A stretch of 64,000 nt of DNA from Gautieria morchelliformis (GCA_015179125.1 WHVA01000104.1:1-64000), one strand, 5' to 3'; counted from the first letter of the stretch, positions 11,080 through 21,097 are shown. A program made the numbers and translations. The notes: generated by a model not told the origin, from the sequence alone.

Positions 11080-11770
11080 TTAGAATAATATAGGAGGTGT
11101 GGAGCTGAGATACATAATAGACAAGGCACACATACAATAGAAATAACTGCTGATACAAACATGAAACGATGGGGGTGAACTAGCAAAGAGAGAATCAGGA
11201 TGACACACCTTGGGGCCTCACTAGGTGCAAGTCACTGTTTGATTACCATAACCTATGGCAACAAATAGTGAAAAAAGAGGAAATCTTGTAATAATTTGAA
11301 ACTATGGCAAATGGTGAAGAATACTTTCTTTTTGTTTACAATTTAAAACATCAAGAAGATCTGAATAAACACAGATGAACATTTATAAGAAATAAATTGT
11401 GACAAAATAAATCCTATTCACTGCAGAAGAAATTATTATTTGCCTTTATTCAGATTTTCTTGAAGTTTTAAATTGCAAACAAAAAGAAAGTATTCTTCAC
11501 CATTTGCCATAGTTTCAAATTATTACAATATTTCCTCTTTTTTCACTATTTGTTGCCATAGGTTATGGTAATCAAACAGTGACTTGCACCTAGTGCCTGC
11601 ATGCATCCTGTGCTGCACTGGCTCCTGGCCTAAGGGCTCAATCCTGCATGGAAGGTGGATAGGGTCTGGTGCAAATGCTTCTCAACCATACAAACACCCA
11701 TGTGGGCCCAGGACTGACAGATGATGGGGATAGTGATGTATTATGGTATTGGTTAGGGGACCTTGGTAAG
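11080..11770. repeat. Diverged copy of inverted-element arm, split by MITE
   Basis: Sequence at 11,080-11,218 resembles 6150-6295: shared AAACATGAAACG and ACACACCTTGGG with similar spacing. Sequence at 11,596-11,770 resembles 6295-6440: CATGCATCC, then ATACAAACACCC versus ATATGAACACC, then GATGGGG...TGATG. The two parts are separated only by the MITE at 11,219-11,595. This is a third, diverged copy of the arm of the 5621-8850 element. Confidence 0.55.
11219..11595. mobile_element. CACTA-type MITE, 377 bp, TSD CCT
   Basis: The termini are CACTAGGTGCAAGTCACTG and its exact reverse complement. Each arm is about 150 bp with only a few mismatches, leaving about 75 bp of spacer. The element is flanked by CCT on both sides (11,216-11,218 and 11,596-11,598). 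A CACTA terminus with a 3-bp target duplication is the signature of the CACTA (En/Spm) superfamily. There is no coding capacity, so it is non-autonomous. The related sequence at about 6288-6296 (TTGGGACCTGCAT) represents the unoccupied site with a single CCT. Confidence 0.85.
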
Positions 11771-11899
11771 ATTCATAGGAATCTATAGTATAAAGTTCTA
11801 GGGGGGGCGGTTGTGGGCTCACTATATGAAAACAGCACGCTCTGCTGACATAATCCTGACATAAGCCTGACATAATCCTGACTAAGACGCAAACAAACC

Positions 11900-12285
11900 A
11901 CGCACTATGGCGGAGTTTGAATGCGAGCGGCGCAGCCGCGAGCGACCAACAGCGCTCCTGGTCACGTGACCGGTTCGCGTCCAACGTTGCTGCGCGCGCG
12001 CACCCACCTTCCCTCGACCCTCCTACTGCCATTTCCTCTGGCTCAACTGCTGGCAACCTCTGGCTCCCCTGCCCACTGTCTCTGTGCCTGCTGGATCTGT
12101 CTGTCTGCTGCTGGCTCTCTGTCTATGCTGCTGGATCTCTGTCTGTTGCTGGCTGTCTCTCTGTCTGGCTCTCTGTCTGGCTCTCTCTATGTCTGCTACT
12201 GGATTTCTCTGTGTGTGGCTCTTTCTGTGTCTCTTACTGGGACTCTCTGTCTCTCTACAGTCCCATCAGGTAAATTTTGTTAATA
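11900..12285 (+). other. GC-rich block and CTGTCTG-type microsatellite
   Basis: Bases 11,905-12,010 are sharply GC- and CpG-rich compared with the neighbours and contain CACGTGACC and a GCGCGCGCG run. Bases 12,060-12,260 are a degenerate CTGTCT/CTGGCT repeat. Open frames through it (for example 11,917-12,273) encode leucine/serine/cysteine-rich repeat text and are probably artefacts. The GC block could be a promoter-like island, which is inference only. Confidence 0.4.
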
Positions 12286-13140
12286 TTTTCGCTTTTTTAT
12301 CTCTTTTGACTTCTTTTCACCCTAGGCTGCTCCTCTCATTGCCTCCCACCTTTCTTGATGGTCATTACTGGCTCTGGTGTGTTTTTTTCCTGTAATATCT
12401 ATCATTTCTTCCAATAATTTTCGCTTTTTTATCCTCTTTTTGTCTTCTTTTCAGCCACCTCTCTCAATGCCTCTCACCTTGCCTGTCTGATATTGGTGCA
12501 TCTGGTGTGTGTCTTGCTATCATGTTTTGATATTTATTAGAATCAGCTTCTCTCCATGGTAAATATTGCTATTTCTTGGTATAATTTTCGCTTTTTTAAT
12601 CTCTGTTTGACTTCTTTTCAGCTTAGGTTGCTCCTCTCATTGCCTCCACCTTTCTTGGTCATCACTACTGCCTCCTGTGTGCTCTTTCCTTATCATATCT
12701 GTCATTTCTTCCCCTAATTTTCGCTTTTTTATCCTCTTTTTGCCATCTTTTCAGCCCAGGTTCCTCCTCTCAGTGTTTCCCACCTTTCCTGTCTGCCATT
12801 GCTGCATCTGGTGTGTGTCATGCTATCATATTTGTGTTGTTTTGACATTTAGTAGGATCAGCTTCTCTCCATGGTATTTCTTCTAACATTTTCGCTTTTT
12901 TAACCACTTTTTGACTGCTTTTCAGCCTGGCCTGCTCCTCTTATTGCCTCCCACCTTTCTTGATCATCATCATAGCCTGTGGTGTGTTTTTTCTGACATT
13001 TCTTGCAATAAGATTTCGCTTTTTTACCCTCTTTTTTTTTTCTTTTTTTTTTTTCTAGCACAGGTTCAGAGCTCCCACCATTCCTGTGTGTCATGGCTGC
13101 AAGTGGTATGTTTCTTGCTCTCATATCTGCTTCTTTTTTG
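12286..13140 (+). repeat. Alternating A/B tandem array
   Basis: Six units each begin with TTTTCGCTTTTTT or a close variant (about 12,286, 12,418, 12,585, 12,718, 12,889 and 13,014). Spacing alternates near 134 and 168 bp, giving a compound period of about 300 bp. Type A units carry GCTCCTCTCATTGCCTCC...TTTCTTGAT; type B units carry CTGTCTG...TGCATCTGGTGTGTG and CAGCTTCTCTCCATGGT. Most units contain a pyrimidine run ending TTTTCAG, followed 45-60 bases later by TG/GTGTGT, so each resembles a short exon between splice-like signals. No continuous protein was found. Confidence 0.7.
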
Positions 13141-13387
13141 ATATTTATTAGGAACAGTTTCTGTTTTCTTTTTTAATTGTTATGTATTTGTTTTATTTTA
13201 TTTTTTCATGTATATATATACTGTATATTTGTCAAAATAGATACCAAAAAATTGCCTTGACTTTGCTAAAAATTAATGACAACAGCCTCTGCTTGCAAAA
13301 TGTAAGTCTATTATCCATCGTAAACCCTCTGACATTTATTTATTTTCTCTGCACCTACAATAAGTTCACTTTTAGGCTCTTAGAGTT

Positions 13388-13530
13388 ATGCTACATATGG
13401 GGACATACTACAAACAAGGGACATGCTATGCACACTATACTTGGGTGACATGCTACACTCAGGGACATGCTACACATGGGGGACACAGTACAAACAAGAG
13501 ACATGCTACACATGATATACTTGGGGTACA
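13388..13530 (+). repeat. ACATGCTACACATGGGG minisatellite, block 1
   Basis: Degenerate tandem units of about 18-19 bp built on GGGACATGCTACACATGG. The same repeat returns at 14,005-14,180 and 14,851-14,945. Short frames across it are repeat artefacts. Confidence 0.75.
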
Positions 13531-13574
13531 TTGTAAGGGCAACCCTGGCTGGTTGTGGAGATCACACTACCACA

Positions 13575-14000
13575 CAACTGACAAGGGGGAAATCCAAAGT
13601 ATGTATAAATGAACAGAGTATACAAGAGAGGGGATTCTCACCTGACAAGGGGAAATCCAAAGAGAAAAGTCTAAGGACCCCCAATGTCAGCGAGCCCGTA
13701 TTATACTACGCTGCGCAGCCAGGGACAACACTTGGAACCCGCCATAAACCCTGCATTCCCCTGACATCCCTGACCCTTGATTGACCCTTGATGCCACCTA
13801 TTACGTGAGTCGCTTGATTTCCGACACTGTTCCGAGAGCGGACATCAGAAATTGGAGTGGAACTGGCAAAGCAAACAGAACTGGTGGAAGGTCTCCCAGG
13901 AGCGGAATCATTTCCGAAAGCAGAGGCGGAGATGGAATCGGAACCGTAAGCGGAGTTGGAAATGGAGTCGGAACTGGAAATGGAAAACAGGGTGTCCCCT
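13575..14000. other. Spacer with short direct repeat and CGGAA-rich tract
   Basis: GACAAGGGGGAAATCCAAAG near 13,580 recurs as GACAAGGGGAAATCCAAAG near 13,645. Bases 13,840-13,990 are a purine-rich tract with repeated GGAACTGG, GTCGGAA and TTGGAA motifs that also occur in the nearby LTR. No gene was recognised. Confidence 0.4.
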
Positions 14001-14004
14001 GACA

Positions 14005-14945
14005 GACATGCTATGCATGGGGGATACGCTACACATGGGGACATGCTACACACAAGGGACATAATACATATGATATACTTGGGAGACACACTACACATGG
14101 GGAACACACTACACATGGGAAACATGCTACACATGGGGAACATGCTACACTTGGGGGACATGCTATGCATGGTGACATGCTGTTACGTATCAAGATTTTG
14201 GCAAGTCGGAACTAGAAAGGACAATGGCTTCAACTTATATGTTGCACCCCCAATGAACTATCGTCCTAAGTATTTCGGATCACGAGTCGGAAGTTGGAAC
14301 ATATCAAACTAAACAGAAGTCAGAGCTTGCGTTGGAAACTGAGTCGGAAGGTGGAAGGCAGGAGGTGGAGAGACAGAGGTCTTGCAAAACTCGCTATGCT
14401 AAGAACAGGAGATAGAGCAAAGGAAATCACATATCGAAGGTGATTATCTGATTGCAGAATAACGAGCATACATGAGGGGCTTTTATACAAAGAGCTGAGA
14501 CAACATGTAATGGTGTAGTACTAAGCAAATTCTGGAGGGAGCGGAAGTCGGATAGACATGCGGGATAATTAACTAATTGGGAACAAGGGGACTACAAGGG
14601 GGGTGCAGGGTAGGGTATAACGATGGCAAAAGAACAAGGGGTCGGAAAGTATATCTGACATAAAGAAACAACGAGACTCCAAAGGGGCTGGACAGGTGGT
14701 CTTGCTGTGCTGTGAGGCGAGTCTGGTGGGTCCGAGTAATAGAGTCAAAAGAACAAAGGAATAAAACAATGGGTGGAATGTTGGAATTATCGGAGGGTCA
14801 GAATGTGAGTGGAACTGAGTGTCGGAAGTCGGAAATGCATGGTCCTAACACATGCTACGCACACTATACTTGCAGGACACACTACACTCCGGGAACACAT
14901 GCCATACATAGGGACATGCTACCCATGAGGGGCACACAGACATGG
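14005..14945 (+). repeat. ACATGCTACAC minisatellite, split by LTR
   Basis: Units such as GGGACACACTACACATGGGG run from 14,005 to 14,180 and resume at 14,851-14,945. The solo LTR occupies the gap, so the array predates that insertion. Confidence 0.7.
14181..14850 (-). mobile_element. Solo LTR, 670 bp, TSD CATGC
   Basis: The element begins TGTTACGTATC and ends CCTAACA on the plus strand, so it has TG...CA termini. It is bordered by CATGC on both sides (14,176-14,180 and 14,851-14,855), a 5-bp duplication typical of LTR retrotransposons. Read on the minus strand it starts TGTTAGGACCATGC, has a TTGTATAAAAG box (complement at about 14,480-14,490) and ends GTAACA. It shares blocks with 10,660-10,990 in opposite orientation. 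There is no internal coding region between two LTRs, so it is solo, presumably after LTR-LTR recombination. The flank is itself repetitive and contains CATGC units, which slightly weakens the duplication as evidence. Confidence 0.75.
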
Positions 14946-15319
14946 GAGAAATGGGTGGAGACATTACCTACCCTGATGCATTACTTAGAGCTACTTTCAA
15001 TTGTGATAAGATGTGTTTTACTTATCCAAATAATTTTACTTATCCCAAGTTTTATTTACCCAATGTGTTTGACCTAACCATGGGTATCCACCCTAGCAGT
15101 GGTCCCAGTGCATTCACATCCAATGGGTCCCCGGCAGTCCCTACCCAGTGCTGTGCCACATCCTGGTGTGCAGCACAGGGCCACGGTAGGAATTGACTTG
15201 CGATATGCAGCATTTTCACATGGACAGTTTTATGTTGCACTAATTGTAACAGAGTCCATGTTCTTTAGGGAAGGGAACACAACATGTAATATTGTATACA
15301 AACAGGTGCTGCTAAAGCC

Positions 15320-15435
15320 TGATTAATTATGTAGTTTCATTTCACCGAATATAATTCTGTAATACTATTGACTACCCCTGTGCGATGTTAACCTTACTTA
15401 ACTAACCCGGTGCGAAGCACGGGTCTATTGGCTAG
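15320..15435 (+). mobile_element. Helitron-like 3' terminus
   Basis: A short GC-rich hairpin (CCCGGTGC-GAA-GCACGGG, 15,406-15,423) is followed about ten bases later by CTAG (15,432-15,435) and then T. Helitrons end in CTRR preceded by such a hairpin and insert between A and T. The upstream 100 bases are AT-rich and non-coding. The 5' TC end and any Rep/helicase gene were not found, so this is probably the tail of a non-autonomous element covering part of the repeat region to its left. Confidence 0.55.
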
Positions 15436-15439
15436 TTTA

Positions 15440-15985
15440 AATAAAAGATGAAGAGTTGTATGTCTTATACCACCATGGCTGATGGTGGGAGCAATGGCAA
15501 ATGATGCAAATGCTGAAGGAGCTTGGCAAACCAACCGAATGGCAAACAAAGGGAGTGGATATGTTCGAAGGGTGATGAGTTGAACAGAGGGTGATCATGC
15601 CAACATAAACAAATCATGACAACCAGGTCATACTTAAGCTTACTTATAGAACTGTTGAACATCCCAAATGATACTTGCTGCTGAGCTATTGAGCAAGAGG
15701 TAAGATGTTGTGAGACGGGAACATGCAACACGACACAACTGCCATTCAATGTCAAGGTGCAGATTAGGGCCACTGGACAATGTATGTGACCTACCTCCTC
15801 CTTGTCTCTTGTTGCCACTTGTGTGTCCTGACTCTTTGTCAGAAATACTGTTCGCCTTGACAGTTGCCCACAGTTGTCATGTAAAGCTCAAATTTGAAAT
15901 CAGGGACAATCGACAAATACTATACCAAAGGATGCAACAGTCCAGCACAAACAGCAAATACACCAAGTTACCCAGGCCCTACTTA
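15440..15985. other. Spacer between repeat region and urate oxidase
   Basis: A 117-codon minus frame (15,818-15,465) has no recognisable domain or splice structure and is not supported as a gene. The urate oxidase 3' end follows. Confidence 0.4.
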
Positions 15986-15986
15986 G

Positions 15987-17327
15987 TCACCGCCGTGACA
16001 CTGTCGCTGTGATTCGCCCGCTGCACAGAACAAGTAAACAGCACATCAGAGAATGACGACCTGGAAGCAAGAATATGTGCTCACCTGGGTGCAGCTATGG
16101 GCATGAACACCTCGCCCTCGTTTGCAACCCCAATATACCCCATATCCACGCCGATATAGTGCTTGTTCGGTAGCACATATGACACCTTCTGCACGGTGGA
16201 GTGTGCGGCGAGCAGCACGCAGCCCATATCGTACAGCGTTGCCTGCAGCAAGGCAGCAAGGACGAGTGTCAGCCCGCTCATCTCTCACAATACCGAACAC
16301 AAACACAGATGAAACAGCAACCCACCTGCACACTCGCACTTGCCTCACAAAACACGCTCAATGTCCCCTGGCGTGCCTTCTTCGCCGCACCCACCACATC
16401 CAACATCGCACCCATCTTCCCAATTGGCTCTTCCATACCGCCCTCAAGCTTCCACGCCGGAAATTCATACTCCATATCCACCGCTGTTGACAAGATCCGA
16501 TCCGCTGCCTCAGGCAGCGTCGTGAACTCGTCACGGACGAAGTTTTCGAAGGAAGAGCCGGAGGACTTCAGGACTGTACGCATGGAGTGTCAGCGTCAGC
16601 GTCATCACGCGCATGCATGCCACGCAGACGAGTCGCGTACCAAGCAGATCCACAAGGCCTGCCGTGAGTTGAATGTCCAGCGCGCCATCGTCAGTTTTGG
16701 ACAACTTGACTCGCGCGACGTGTTTCTCATCTCCGTCCCGCACGAAGGAGTGTTTGAGGCCTGCTTTCGCCGCTGCGCCTACAGCTTCACCCTCTCCCAA
16801 TGCGATCCTTGACCACTTCAACCTCTCAACGTCAACGTATGCCCTTTTCAAATGGGCGTACTTGCGCAGAAGGAAGGCCCCAATGTGCGTCGCGAAGAGC
16901 TCAGGGGTCAGGACATGGGGAGAGGTTTTGGCCAGATCTGCGAGTGCAAGTAGCTTAGGAACTGTGAAGGACTTGGACGGAGAGACGTACAATAAATGAT
17001 ATTCTTCACTGTGTAGAACAATCAGCATCCAAATAGACACGATTCCAGCATACTCACTGGAGTCGGTAGCGACGACCACACCATTATCGGCTTGGGTGTA
17101 GCTGTATAGACAGTCAATATTTATCGCAAATCGTATATCAAGGCACCGTCACCGTGGGCGCACCTGGCCTCGATATCACCCTCGACGAGTGCGCAGACGT
17201 TATATTCTGCAACGTCATGCACTGGCGCCGCGGCTGCTGCGCCAGGGTCTCCAGCATCTTCAGTGCGTCTCACAACCCGCAACACCCGCACGAGGTCCTT
17301 TCCATAGCGTGCGGAGGTGAGCGACAT
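15987..17327 (-). CDS. Urate oxidase (uricase)
   Basis: The enzyme oxidises urate to 5-hydroxyisourate in purine breakdown, normally in peroxisomes and without a cofactor. Seven exons join cleanly: 17327-17164, 17101-17058, 17008-16991 (only 18 nt), 16937-16641, 16573-16326, 16242-16085 and 16020-15987, giving 320 residues. Family landmarks are present. The N-terminal ARYGK supplies the catalytic lysine at residue 10. VVVATDS has the catalytic threonine, shifted to about residue 67 by an Ala/Pro-rich insert near residues 27-36. The text then continues YYLAKTSPHVL, LKWSRI, GSSFENFVRDEFTTLPE, DRIL (the urate-binding arginine), VQATLYDMG (glutamine) and LPNKHY (Asn and catalytic His). The C-terminus reads GRITATVSRR and lacks a canonical PTS1 such as SKL. 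ATG15 lies upstream on the same strand, about 180 bp away. Confidence 0.93.
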
Positions 17328-17504
17328 GGTGGCTAAGAGTTGCTTGTGGAGGGTACGGTACAAGATCCGACCTAAGCGACCTATCTCACTCAGCTTATCT
17401 GAGGCACGTCTATTATGATTTCGTTTGTTACAGTATACATGTTGGCGGCTCTACCAAATGTGGCCGTATGACCTCATTTAAGCTATAAGCACAAGCACAG
17501 CACC

Positions 17505-19257
17505 TCACCAGTTCCCTGGATCGAGGAAGTCACCATACTCCCATTTGTAACATTCCTGTACGTGCGTAGAGTGAGCTGGTGGTGTAGAGATGTTGTCAGC
17601 GAAGGCAGCTTACAACGCAGTCTTCCTCGGGTTCTGCGATAGGCACGGGTAGGTGACTCTTCCCCTCGTCACTCTTCTTGTACTTCTGCTCGCTCCGCAT
17701 GTGCTTACTCGCTGCTCCTGTCGCTGACTCCATCTCATCGCCGTCGTCCGGTTCGGAGTCCCAGTTATGCTTCTCCTCGAGCATATCGATCACAACCTCG
17801 ATGGGGTGCGACCTGATACTCACGCTCCAGTTCAACTTCCTCACCGTATCATACAAGATCGTTTTCCCGAGATGACATCTAGGCGCGTGTCAGGATCAGT
17901 GCGTGGGGCTCCGCAGAACAGGCAAAGAGAGTGCACCACGCACCGGCTTTCAAAAGCGAATCCTGCTATGGCACAGCTTGAAAGAACGCCGGTACATGTC
18001 CCCATTGGCACCGGGTCTGCGGTATGGTACACATGCGTCACATGCTGTGTTGAGGGCTTCCAACAGCACATGAGGTAGTGAGGGTGCAGAAGGACATCGC
18101 ACACGTACTGGGGATGGAAGATGCAGGCGTCCTGCGGCCATCTTTTCCCCAGGGGACTCAAAGGCGACCACGGGCGCACCGAATGTGACGCCCAGTAGCG
18201 AGGCGAGCGCACCGCCGAGAGAGTGGCCTAATTAGTGGTCATAATCAGACGAAGGGCTCCTAAAGCATGGTTGATAGGGTGGTAGGCTTAGAAGCGCACC
18301 TATGATCCATATATTCGCATCGGGATACATGTACGAGATATTGTTATACAAATCCTGCAAGAACGGGAAAACGGTAAAAATCCCAGGACCAAGGCGTAAG
18401 AGAATCGGACACACCGCGCCAACGGGATAGAACGAGTCATCTGTCCACAAACTTTCCTCTACGCAGTTACGGTCGCAAGTCCACCCGCCCGCCCAACATC
18501 CGCAGACGGGGGTCCACGAGAATCCGACTTTGGCACAGCAACACGAGAAGAGCAGGTTATCATTCGTCTTGTCCTTCGGCGCCGTCGGCCCGCTGCCCCC
18601 AAAGAAGCCAGCGGACGTGCCCTTGACAGAGATGGCGACGGTCTTGTTATCCGCACTCACAAAGACGTGCCCACGGAGCCCGTCTGCGTCCTCCTCCCAG
18701 CCAAAGGGATAGCTCTATGCATTGTTATTGTGAGACGAGATGCAAGGGGATGGGACGGTACTCACTACATTCCACTTTCCCTCGAGATCGTACCACTCGT
18801 CCTCGTCGGGGTATAGATACGCGTTGCTGGTCATTTTCGCAAGCATTACTAGCGTTTCGCGACTGGTGACATCCGGGCCCGCAATCACGTCCTCCTCCCA
18901 CGTAAGCTCTCCTGCCGTGTCGTGGTGCAGCCCTTTCCCTAGCCGCACTGCGGCCTTGCGGGCGTGCGCGTGCGCAGCAAGGGAGGACGGCCGATGTGTA
19001 GTCTGCAGGACAGTGTCGAGGGTGTATGGCCTTCGCGGATCTGAGTCCACATCTGCGGCGTGCGGTGAGCGCGGCTCTGGAGGGACGTCCGCAAAGAGTA
19101 CGCGGCGCGCAGCCGTGCCCGTGACGTGAAGGTGGCGTAGGTATAGTGTTATGGGGGACGGGCTGGCATTATTGGGCTGTTGGAATGGAAACTGGGTGGG
19201 GGCTACTGGGATAGGAAGGGCGAGCACAAGTGAGAGGACGTGGAAAGGTGGCAGCAT
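17505..19257 (-). CDS. ATG15: Autophagy-related lipase ATG15
   Basis: This is a class-3 phospholipase that enters the vacuole through the multivesicular pathway and breaks down autophagic bodies. The start at 19,257 gives a hydrophobic signal-anchor ([17 protein letters not shown]) directly after Met. Then come the conserved [10 protein letters not shown]...[55 protein letters not shown], the nucleophile elbow [13 protein letters not shown] (serine), [20 protein letters not shown] (aspartate) and a late SHPIEVVID histidine. The final exon encodes [15 protein letters not shown] before TGA. Several introns of about 45-60 nt interrupt it, including one splitting the GHSLGG motif after the glycine. 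All triad residues are visible and no break was found. An in-frame GTG upstream (19,284) was rejected as the start. Confidence 0.92.
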
Positions 19258-19725
19258 TTCGACATGGCTAAGGTGTGGACCCACATGAGGCTCAAATATT
19301 TGCGTTGGTCTGCGCCTTGGGCGGCAGTTCAGGCGTTCTTAAAACGGCAGTTACAAAGGGCTGCGAGAACCATCTACAGCTCAAAGTTCGCAAAGGAGTT
19401 CTATACAAGTAAGGTTCCCTGTAACAAGCTCTTGCGGTTGGCAATCGCGCACGAAAATATCCTACGCTCAGAGCCTTAAAACCACATTTTTCTGTTGAAT
19501 TTCGTGTACATTGCGAAGGTCCACCCTCATGCTGTCCACGGAGACCGTATGATAAGTGCGCGTGACCCCACAGCGTGTAGGAATCATTGGGTAAAACATT
19601 CTTGGACTGAGTACAAGCTCGGCTTCTCCGGTAAGACTGCCCTTTCCCCATGATACACAGTCAGCACTGGCTGGCGTATCATGATTTGAGAGACTCACTG
19701 CAATGATTCTTGACGTTGGTTAGCA

Positions 19726-20036
19726 CTACTCTTCGTCGCGTAGCACTGCACCCCGAGTCTGCTCCTCCCGCATGCGCCGAATAGCTTCCCGCTTCTGTGC
19801 AATAAGTTCATTCGACCTCACCTCCCACACCTCCGCCCAGTACCCAACAATACCGAAGCCAACCATGTATGAGGCATGTGCGGGCAAATCTGCACGCAGG
19901 ATGTTCTCCCTAAGCATCGCCCGGGAAGAAGACGGGACTTACAGTGGAATAAATTTCGTTTCTGAATACCCAGTTGCCAGAACCTGACCAGAAGGCCGAA
20001 GCCTGAGAATCCGAGGATGCTGGTCAGCATGGCCAT
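19726..20036 (-). CDS. Small two-helix membrane protein, probable mitochondrial
   Basis: Two exons (20036-19943 and 19889-19726) with a 53-nt GTAAGT...GTGCAG intron give 85 residues. Hydrophobic segments lie at about residues 3-22 (LTSILGFSGFGLLVRFW) and 33-48 (ASYMVGFGIVGYWAEVW). A basic, helical C-terminal tail with RREEQ-like character follows (NELIAQKREAIRRMREEQ). Size and layout resemble small fungal inner-membrane accessory subunits, such as the NUXM-type subunit of complex I, but I recognise this only by pattern. It lies head-to-head with the TPR gene starting at 20,135, about 100 bp away, so the two may share a divergent promoter. The start is well set by the divergent arrangement and intron phase. 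Confidence 0.65.
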
Positions 20037-20134
20037 GGTCGACGAGTAACAAGGTAGTGAAAGCTCGGCGTTTGCCGTACACCGCGTTCCACGAGGTCGG
20101 ACAATCCCCTAGCTAGTAGTTACTTACCCTAACC

Positions 20135-21097
20135 ATGTCGCTCGACGTACAAGGTAAACTTGCCATCGCGAAGCAGAAAAAGGAGGCTGCCGACCAGGCA
20201 TTCAGGACAGGGGATATCAAAGACGGTGAGTGGCTCGCCACGCCGTGGTATGACAGAGGCTAGAGCTAACGCCACACAGCGTTACGAGCATATCATGAAG
20301 TATGTAAATATCAGTTGTACCGGTGTTTCACCATGCTCAAGCTCTCGCAGTCCCTCTTGTATTTGAACGGTATAGACAAGTGCGTACGAGGACCCATTCA
20401 AGGACTTCAATTCCCCAGACTCCCGCGTCGTAAATCTTTACCACAGATCCGCCGTCCAAAGCATGCTCGGGCCGTCCAAGGATGCTGCAGACGGGGAAAA
20501 CAGAAAGACTGAGGTGCTCTCTCGTCCAGTACAAACCTTGGGTGCTGGTTCTCATGGCCAAACACAGGTTGACGAGATGCTAGACAAAATCTACGCTAAT
20601 CAGTCCGCGTGTTACATAAAAAACGGAAACTGGAAGCGTGCGCTCGAATCTGCGAACAAGGCATGCGTTGTCGTGCTCGCTGCACTGTCCGCTCACACGT
20701 GTTGCAGGCGTTGTCCAAGAACGAGGATAATCACAAAGCGGCTTTCCGGAAGGGCAAGGCGCAGGCCGAGCTCGGCTACATAGAGAAAGCAGAAAAGACT
20801 CTTGGCGAACTGTTGAGGAGGAACCCTACGGGTATGTTCCCACAGCCGTGTTTGATGCTGCTTTGACGTGCGAACATAGATGCCCCTGCCATCAACGCTG
20901 AACTCGCGCGTATTAGAGCGGCAGAGGCAGAACGTCAAAAAGTGCACGATAAAAAGCTCCGGGGTACGTGTTGCCTCACTTTACTTTCGCTCTTGCGAGT
21001 AAACCGTCCACCAGGCTTTTTGTCGCGGGCCAAGGATAAGGAACCCAAGCAAGATACAGCTATTCCGGTGGCATCCAGTGAGCCGGCGAGTGCATAA
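20135..21097 (+). CDS. TPR-domain protein
   Basis: The spliced product begins MSLDVQGKLAIAKQKKEAADQ and continues FRTGDIKDALRAYHESLLYLNGIDK, a first TPR-like helix pair. Next comes a linker with SMLGPSKDAADGENRK, then VDEMLDKIYANQSACYIKNGNW and NEDNHKAAFRKGKAQAELGY (two further TPRs). It ends INAELARIRAAEAERQKVHDKK...FLSRAKDKEPKQD and a TAA at 21,095. The architecture matches the small three-TPR proteins seen across Agaricomycetes, related to TTC9/immunophilin-type TPR domains that bind chaperone tails; the partner here is unknown. One intron appears to be of GC-AG type (AAG/GCATGC ... TTGCAG near 20,661-20,707), because reading through would break the TPR. Six or more short introns are needed. 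Confidence 0.8.

Noticed and set aside
11917-12395. Overlapping frames rich in Leu/Ser/Cys that might encode a small secreted protein
   Set aside because: They are translations of a CT-rich microsatellite in three frames with equal plausibility.
10660-14850. The LTR-like segments at 10.66 and 14.18 kb as the two LTRs of one retrotransposon
   Set aside because: They are in opposite orientation and diverged, and the 14.18-kb copy has its own target duplication, so they are separate insertions.
13388-14945. CRISPR-like repeat-spacer pattern in the ACATGCTACAC array
   Set aside because: Units are degenerate and contiguous, without unique spacers of constant length, in a fungal genome.
19257-19284. 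Upstream extension of ATG15
   Set aside because: The extension would start with GTG. The first ATG at 19,257 directly precedes the signal-anchor.
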